Source: Fomes fomentarius | Lineage: Eukaryota; Basidiomycota; Agaricomycetes; Polyporales; Polyporaceae | Direction of reading: 5' to 3' | Assembly: GCA_022606135.1 (NCBI GenBank) | Contig: JABYQN010000009.1 | Span: 645,001-709,000, forward strand | DNA length: 64,000 bases | Translations under genes and position numbers: made by a program | Part shown: positions 57,012 through 64,000 of the stretch, one piece after another | How the letters are laid out: the number at the start of each line of letters is the position of its first letter | How positions within the stretch are numbered: the stretch's first letter is position 1 | The notes under the pieces: model-generated | What the model saw: only the letters and a program-made list of their open reading frames with translations | What the model was told of the DNA's origin: nothing | The model's database searches: none

Positions 57012-58815
57012 ATGCTTGACCCTCAATCTGACCCTGAAGTGCCATACGCGGTGTGGGTGGCGCTGTATACCAGCTTGTAAGTACCATTACGTCATTGTCT
57101 CAAGTTGGACACTCATGTAGTACCTTGGTGTAATCATGAAGCACAAACAACTTGTATTATGTTCTTGTTGGGCTCAGTATGCTCAGGGTCTCCTCTGATA
57201 CTACGTCATGAAGTGCTGAGACTGATTGGTTAACCTTCTTCGCAGCTTTCGTAGTATATGAATACATCATCACTTTTGATCGCGAGGTCTCCCTGTTCTG
57301 GAGGCGCAGGTTCACGGGCGCAACGCTCTTATTCCTACTGAACAGATACATCACGTTGTTGACTCAATTGCTCGATTCGTTGACTACCAGCAAACTTCTG
57401 AGATCTGACAAAGTACGTTGGCCTATTTTCCTCTCATGCAGACAAAAGCTTACTCGACAGCAGAGGTTTGCGTACAATGCTGCTATGATCTTCAGAATAA
57501 ACCGGGCAAATGCCCGAGCTCAAAAATTCTCTCAGCTGCTCGTTGTTCAACCAAGTGGGATTCGCTATCGACATATCTCAGTATATCGTTTGGGCCGGTG
57601 AGTGGTGCACCCTGTGCCGCTCTGGACCCACGTCTTACTAAGTCCAATGTGCATTGTTAATTCTTGCAGCCTTCGCAGCACTCCGAGCATTGGCACTGAG
57701 CAGATACAAGCTTCTCTCAGCATTCATCTTCATACTCTCACTAATGCCAGTGGGAATCAACTTTGTACGTGGCTTTCTTCTGTGTCACACCCCGCGGGCA
57801 ACTGAGCCGTCCTCACTCAATGTGCAACGCAGGCGAAATATGGTTTCCAGTATGAAGGGGATGTAGTCGACATCTTCAACTTTAAAGGATGCTCCGGACT
57901 GGACTTCGTACCGGATGCATTGCAGCGAAAGTACGTTCTCTCATTAGCAGCATGTTGCATTGTGAGGCTCACATAAACGACAGGTGTAAGGATTATTACC
58001 TTCACCGGAAGTGTTCAGGATCTAATCCCTCACACAGTTGTGATAACGTCTAGGACGAGTCTCATCGCAGCAGATGTCATTCTCGTGCTTATAACCTGGT
58101 ACACCCTCCCTGTGAAGACCATCTTCAAGCCAAATCCGAGCCGAGTCGTGGGAGGGAACCAGCGTTCTTCTATCGCGAGCACTTTATTGCAGAACGGTGC
58201 GTGGATCGCACAGGACTAAGGTACCCTTTATTGACCATGTTTGTGACAGGAACCAGATATTTTCTGTAAGCACATCAAGTGGGTTGACATTCGCACATCG
58301 ACATCTCAGATAGAGTTGCCAGTGTCTTGATCACCCTGAACACGCTCCATCTTGTCTTCACAATTGCCCAGGTCTGCGTCTCGGCTGAAATCCTTGACCA
58401 GCCTATTTCTCAAATCAATCTGCACAGGTTTTCGAAATCGCCGCTGGCGGCAACTTCAGTCAACTAACGATCTTCACGGAACCGTAAGTCGTAGTAGCCT
58501 AGCAGGTTGCACCGCCTGAACCACACTCACAAAGATTGTAGGGCGACTTCGATCCTCGTTTCTCGTTTTCTGTTTAACCTTCAAGAAGCCAGCCGTGAGA
58601 CATGCGACCAAGTCGAGTCGGACGACGTCACAGGATCGTCAGTTGTTTTCGGGAATGGTTCAAGTTCCACGATCGACAGAGTGCTTGGCTCGATCGGCTC
58701 GTCCTTGATCTCGACCGGTTCCGTGGATGGCCGTCAGGATGAAAGCGATGCAATACAAGCCGAGGAAACAGGGCCGGATGGGGGGTCTCAGCGACTCGAG
58801 ACGGCTACCAATTGA
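57012..58815 (+). CDS. DUF6533 multi-spanning membrane protein
   Basis: Agaricomycete integral membrane protein of the DUF6533 group, function unknown. The first exon starts MLDPQSDPEVPYAVWVALYTSL (57012-57077). Exon 2 carries the domain hallmark VVYEYIITFDREVSLFWRRR followed by FTGATLLFLLNRYITLL. Further exons give LFNQVGFAIDISQYIVWA, AFAALRALALSRYKLLSAFIFILSLMPVGINF, a loop with two Cys (FKGCSGLDFVPD), TSLIAADVILVLITWYTLPV and VASVLITLNTLHLVF. The last exon ends in a hydrophilic Ser/Gly/Asp-rich tail. Around nine or ten small exons; the first, second and last are firm, those in the middle approximate. About seven helices are expected. Transport or signalling cannot be deduced. Confidence 0.78.
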
Positions 58816-59230
58816 CTGTTCTTTCGATCCGACTCACCTATTTTTATCCGAAGCCTTGCGATCATGTCCTTGTTTCGAGTCCTACAACACAGGTACATGA
58901 CCCCAGCGCAGTACTCCTACAGGATCCGTGGTGTAGCCAGAGTGGGCGAGTGTAGCCGGAGTGGGTGAGAATATAGATGATGGTCAGGCGCAGATGAACG
59001 GACACGCAAGACGCGCACGCAGTAACGAGGCGTCCGACCTACCTTGAATGATGGTCAGCCTCATTTTGAGTTTGGGTGGCATGTTGATGAACCATAACTC
59101 CCAGCAGTTCATGGCCCCCATCAGTACTTAGAAGAATGATGAATGAATGAAGTACAGCTACAGCGAAAGCAGAGTTCTACAATACTACCTGATACCACAA
59201 AATGCTGCGTGTTCGCAAGAACAGGAGTGT
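58816..59230. other. Intergenic between convergent genes
   Basis: Contains the 3' flanks of the DUF6533 and RPN1 genes. Nothing further seen. Confidence 0.5.
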
Positions 59231-62200
59231 TCAGATGTCCATTTTGTCCTCCTTCTCCCACCCCGGGTTCTTCTGCAGAATGACGAACCCTTCCAGCACA
59301 TGCGCGAATGGGATGTACTCCTCCGTCGCGAGCTCTGCGCGCTCCGTCGTGCCGAGCCGCACGGGAGTCGAGTGCGTCTGGAAGCCCGAGATCGTTCTTG
59401 GCTTGCCCGCCTGTCCGACCACGTCAACGGCCTGGCCGACACGCACGGTGGCCGGAATGTTGTTCAGCTCCTCGTCGAGCGTGATGAGGAACCGTGGATA
59501 CATCGCGGATGTCAGGAAGTAGAGCATCCAGTGGTACTTGTCTAGGATGACTGCAAAGACGATGGTCGAGTGAGTCAACAGGAAGACTCCAGAAAATTGG
59601 AAGACCACATACAGCCTTTGGCGTCTGTGAACGCTGTCAAGGTTGCTAGCAGACCCGCGACCGCTGTCCTGCTCATGATTGTCCGGTCGGAGAAGAAGGG
59701 GTTAATCGTGATCGTGCCCTTGCCCATGTGCACCAGACCCTGCGCTATCCGGACCATGAACAGGCAGTCGGGCTCCTTGTAGTAGTAGCCTGCGAGCTGC
59801 CGGAGCATCTGCGCTAGTCGCGCGTTGTTAGTACCTGCACCGATGAGACCCATCGCGAAGATCGCGTTGAGTGCAACCTGCAGGTCGTTGTCGTGACTGT
59901 ACTTCGATAGCGTGTCCATGATGGGGAGTTGGGGATTTGACGCGCTGACGAGACCAAGAGCCAGAGGGACGGCTTTCCGGATGACGGGGTCGCCATAGTG
60001 CATCTGAACGCGAGCTCAGGTAAGATACGACAAGGACGTAAGTCTCTGAGAACGTACGAGGTGGTTGAATTGTCGGAGAGACATCTCTGAGCCAATCTCT
60101 TCACCCATGGCGACTAGTGCGATACCAATCACTGCAAAGGCCTGGAAGGTGTCGTCCTTCGTAGGCTCCTCCTCACTCGACGCGTCCTTGTCATCCTTCT
60201 TCTCCTTCGGCGTCTTGTCGATGTGCTCATCACAGTAGTGTAGGAGTTCCTGAACCTTCAGGACATTGCCGGTACCAGCGAATGAGCACATGTCAACAAG
60301 TACAGTGGCTGTTTGCGAGATCTGGTGCTCAATAGCCTTGAGGGTAGCGATCGTCGCGTCCGAGCCATCCTGCAGACCTATTTGCGTGTCAGGTTAGTAT
60401 ATCTATCAATGACGTGGTACTCCATTTACCGGTAATACATACCGAGGTAAAGCAGCGCAAGACCAAGAACCATGAACCGTGCCCATTTCTCGTCAAGCTG
60501 CTTGTCCTCTCGTTCCATGAGCGTTTGCAGAATAGTGCTGGCAATCTCGCCATTTCCGCTTCCAACGAAGATGAAACCAAGTGCAAGGGAAGCCAGAGAC
60601 GCGATCTCCATCGACACACTATCGTCCGCGACGTAGGGCAAGATCAACGTCATGAGATCCTCCCGCTGCGCACCGGCGTAAGCCAACCCCAGCCCGATGA
60701 TCGCGGACGTCTTCAACGGGACAGACTTGTTCTCCACGAAGTCACTGAGCAGTGCGATCGCGGGGTCCGCCTCATTGCGCACGCCAGAGGTGAGGATACC
60801 AGTCGCCAGGAGCGCGCCGGCCTTGATGTACTCTTCTGACGAGTAGGTATACTTGTCCACCTGGGAGAAACCGTCGTCGGCGTCCCAGAGCAAGCTGAGA
60901 CCAAGACTTGCAGCGGCGCTGAGCATACCGTGGTCCTTGTTCTTGTATACCCAGCTGCTGCCCTCCTCAGCCTTCGCCATGAGTTTCTCATTGCCGAAAC
61001 CAGCGTTCACGAATGCGTTGACGAAGGTGCCTGCCAGGTTCGACTTCGCGGAGTCGACGTTGGATGTTGTTGACCCTACAGAAAACAATCAGAACGACGT
61101 CTGTACGACTGAGTCATAGCCGAACGCACGGGTGTTCTCGAGGTGCGACTTGTAGACGTCCTCAAGGCTCTTCGGTTCAAGGACGTTCAGCTCCTTCCCG
61201 AATTCCTTGAACTGTGTACTGAGGCGGGTGTTGCTCAAGCACTCAATGAGGTCCTCTGGGAGCTCCGACTCGCCATCGTCCATGCCGTCCTCCCCCGAGT
61301 TCTCCAGCCACTCCTTGGGAACCTGCGCTCGTGACAGAATGAACGCAAGCTGCTTCTTCATGCTAGGGTTTGCAGGGGTGTTAAAGTCTTTGCGAATGAG
61401 CTCGGGATCCCCAAGACGTATTGATAATGAGAGGGCTTGGGGGAACTTGTTGTGTTTCGCGTATATGCTGTGCGCGGTTCGTAGGAAAGAGAGGTCGTCT
61501 GGTGGCGGGAGGAGATTGACGCAACTACAGAGTGACCAAATAAGCCTCGAATTTTAGTATGATACGCTCACCACTCACCGAATCATGTATTGACATACAC
61601 GCTCATATGTGTTTTCGTCCACTAGCTCAACGATCCTGTCCACAATTTCTAGCTCCTCGAGAAGATCTACGGCGTCCGGCTCAGCGTTATGTTGGAGCAG
61701 GAACGTCGCGCACTGAGTTGCGAGTGCTCGCAGATCGTCCACAGTGCCAGGAACCTTGCTCTCCTCCGACTCCTTCTCGACACCAGCCTCATCAATCTCA
61801 CGCGAGTTATATTCTTCACCAAGCTCCGCAGCGAGGTGGCGCACGTATTCGTGACCCCAAGAACCTGGCTCAGACAATGGTGAGGATGGGCTAAGAGCCG
61901 CGGAGAGCAGTCGGTAACGGAGTGTCCCTCGCGGTTGAGTATCAGAGTATGTCATTGCAAGCACGGAAAGGATGTCCGCAAACAGGCTCTGCAGTACGTG
62001 CCAAAGATATAAGTTTTCCGTGAATGGAAAGATAAGTCGAAAGGAGGACACACACCTTGTCATCGGATGCCGACCATGTCTCATACAATGTTTGCAATGC
62101 AGGGTAGTGTGGATGGAGGAACTTGAGAGGTTTCGGGACGGAAGTCATAGAAGACGTTGATGTCCTTATAAGCGTCCTGAGGGTCTCCAGAGCTGGTCGG

Positions 62201-62530
62201 TAGAGTTCAGTGTTGGGTTCCTAACACGAGCCACAATGAGTACGCGTACGCGTCCAGAGCAAAGTGTTAGCTTACCCGTAGACGTTCAATGAGCATCTCC
62301 AGCTCATTCTTGAGTTGGAGATCCTCTTCCGACTGCAGTCACGTTGATCCCAACCTTCAGCGCGAGATATCATGTCACCGAAATGCACATACAAGTTCCT
62401 CGCCTTCCTTCTCCTCGTCCTTCTTCTTGGGTGCGCCGTTCTTGAGATCCTCCTCGGCCTTCTCCTCCGGCTTCTTCCTCTTGGGATCCTCTGAAGGGAC
62501 AGCAATCGTGGCTTTAGTCGGTTCGGGCAT
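59231..62530 (-). CDS. RPN1: 26S proteasome regulatory subunit RPN1 (PSMD2)
   Basis: Largest non-ATPase base subunit of the 19S particle; it docks ubiquitin-like shuttles and Ubp6. About nine exons and roughly 930 residues. The charged N-terminus [20 protein letters not shown] leads to helical repeats. [19 protein letters not shown] and [18 protein letters not shown] belong to the N-terminal rod. The central proteasome/cyclosome repeats have the G-L/G-A pattern: [55 protein letters not shown] and [18 protein letters not shown]. The C-terminus PEDKM-like end is [17 protein letters not shown]. Intact by inspection. Divergent from the CBS-domain gene. Confidence 0.95.
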
Positions 62531-62873
62531 GGCGACGCAGACGGCTGTAGATGAAGGAAGAGTAAGATGGAGACAAGCTCGAATGCGGAAGCGTGTGCTG
62601 AGTATTCGACGCGACGCGTCAGTGCACGTCTCCCCAACCCTAGCCTAGGGGTCCACGAATTACGCGCTTTCTGAGTTTGATCCCTCCTTCCATTTCACTC
62701 GTCTTTCCCACGGGCTACTCCGGACCGGTCGGAATGTCAGGATAGTACGACTAGTGAGTATGGCCTGACAATTGCGCTTGCTTATATTATTGCTGCAACC
62801 TTCTCAGACGTTGTTCAACCCTTCGCTTTTACTGCCTGACTATCGTGTTCTCTGCGTGTTCTTCACTCAAACA
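62531..62873. promoter_or_regulatory. Divergent promoter of RPN1 and the CBS-domain gene
   Basis: 343 bp between start codons. Contains ACGCGT at 62614-62619 within GCGACGCGTCA, resembling the MluI cell-cycle box; its role here is not demonstrated. No typical yeast proteasome box (GGTGGCAAA) was noticed. Confidence 0.5.
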
Positions 62874-63942
62874 ATGGCGACAACAGCATCTGCGCTACCC
62901 GTCCAGCCAGGTCTCGTCAGGCCACCAGCGGACAAGTACCGAGGAGCAGTCGTCGAGGTCAGCCCCAATCCCTCTTACAACTAGTACATCAAGCCAGGCT
63001 GATGCACACACGCACCGCGAACAGGATCTCCAACTGCCTCCGGCATTCGCGCTCCCAGCGAACGAGGCCATCTCACGCGCAATAGAGATGGCCTACGAGC
63101 GCGACTTCTCCCACATCCCGTGAGTGCACTGCTCTATCTCCGCATCCTTGATTTCGAAGATGGAATCCTCGGGAGGACCGAAAGATTGTACTGCTCGCGC
63201 GCACACGATTCTACGTGTCTGAAACGCCGCACAGTGCGATGCCCCGAACAGATGTGGATATGGAGGAAGATTGCTGGGACGCTTCCTCTGCTCTCCTTCT
63301 GCCCCTGGCCCCTTACCGTGCCTTTCGTTCCCCTCTATCGACCTGTTACACCTAAAATAAACACACTGAATTTGTGTTCTTGATCTCCCGCCCTTTCGCT
63401 CCGGTATTCAGGGTCCTCGATCGCAAACGGAAACTGCTCGGGTACGTCGACGTAGCCGCACTCAAGGCGAAGTGGGAAGCGGGTCAGGCGAATCCTGTGA
63501 GCGTTCCTCCTCCTTTATGCACTAGACAAGATCTCTGTGCTTACTGCAGACATCTTTTCCCATGCAACCCGCCTCGGCTACGTACTACCCTTCTCGCGCG
63601 TTTCCCCCATCCGTACCGCGGCGCGATAGGACGACAAGGTCGAGAAGTACATGTCAAAGTTCAAGCGCACCGCAGCAACACCGTACACGATCATCACGCC
63701 CTCCACACCGCTCGCCGAGCTCGCAGACTTTCTCACGCGCAACATCTTCGCCATTGTCACCGACTGGGAACGCAAGTTCGTCCTCGGCGTTGTGACATCA
63801 CAAGACCTAGAGGTGTGTTCTAGTTTCATTTCGGACCCTGTTCCCTCGCGTCTCTCCCCTTCTCGCCGCTGCGATCGAAAAGAAATTAGTGCTGATTACG
63901 ACGTCTTTGCGCTAGAATTTCGTCTCTCGTCGTGGGTGCTGA
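62874..63942 (+). CDS. Small CBS-domain protein
   Basis: Protein with a pair of CBS motifs, the regulatory adenosine-nucleotide-binding modules found on many enzymes and channels. Exons: 62874-62957, about 62999-63119, about 63413-63497, about 63630-63812 and 63916-63942. Residues include AISRAIEMAYERDFSHIPVLDRKRKLLGYVD (first CBS), then YTIITPSTPLAELADFL and FAIVTDWERKFVLGVVTSQDLENFVSRRGC (second). The start MATTASALPVQPG is chosen as the first Met after the promoter. The end DLENFVSRRG is typical of this fungal orthologue group. It lacks further domains, so it probably acts as a small regulator or partner subunit; no specific target is known. Too short for a Snf4-type gamma subunit, which has four motifs. 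Confidence 0.87.
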
Positions 63943-64000
63943 GTCAAGAGTCAATATCTTGCTGTATCATGGGTATCGCCTGTATCATCGCTTTCTCTTC

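Noticed and set aside
1..64000. CRISPR arrays, bacterial operons, rRNA genes
   Set aside because: The sequence is eukaryotic; no regularly spaced direct repeats, Shine-Dalgarno-led operons or rRNA-like segments were seen.

Overview
The window is nuclear DNA of a filamentous basidiomycete, most likely a wood- or litter-decay agaricomycete. The evidence is gene structure (many 45-75 nt GT-AG introns and short exons), protein families found mainly in Agaricomycetes (DUF6532, DUF6533, Plavaka-type transposase, a zinc-less quinone oxidoreductase cluster) and Copia/Plavaka transposons. Species cannot be fixed from the sequence alone.

Region 1, about 1-15.7 kb, is repeat territory. A broken Plavaka-type DNA transposase gene (2556-5597, +) stands head to head with a broken DUF6532 gene (2317-260, -). 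A complete-length Ty1/Copia retrotransposon (5599-12046, coding on the minus strand, 554 bp LTRs) is inserted at the 3' end of the transposase. Beyond it lie a weak Ser/Pro-rich minus-strand gene, a 352 bp Tc1/mariner-like MITE with TA duplications, a 365 bp near-perfect inverted repeat, a possible tRNA-derived repeat and a CCAAGT palindrome patch. The three protein-coding element genes carry premature stops, most of them explicable as C-to-T changes.

Region 2, 16.7-21.5 kb, is a tandem family of zinc-less quinone oxidoreductase genes: two intact seven-exon copies, each 342 codons, and between them a truncated copy with exons 1-2 and the start of exon 3. The upstream DNA was duplicated with the genes.

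Region 3, 23-64 kb, is ordinary gene-rich DNA: a seven-exon integral membrane protein, a siderophore-type acyltransferase, a peroxisomal ABC-D half transporter, a J-domain-like protein, a large protein with five copies of a Cys-rich repeat, a secreted double-psi beta-barrel protein, a coiled-coil protein, a GNAT acetyltransferase, a GH89 alpha-N-acetylglucosaminidase, a capsule-synthesis-type glycosyltransferase, succinate dehydrogenase membrane subunit, an APH/protein-kinase-fold phosphotransferase, TFIIA gamma, a DUF6533 membrane protein, proteasome subunit RPN1 and a small CBS-domain protein. Several pairs are divergent and share short promoters (J-like/zinc-repeat protein; RPN1/CBS protein). 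There is no sign of an operon or a classical biosynthetic cluster.

The most novel-looking item is the five-repeat Cys-rich protein at 32318-36339. Other points for a second look are the Copia element's long N-terminal extension and half-tRNA primer site, the clustered LTR differences, the foldback element, the oxidoreductase triplication with its divergent exon remnant, and a one-base frame break in the SDH4-like gene.
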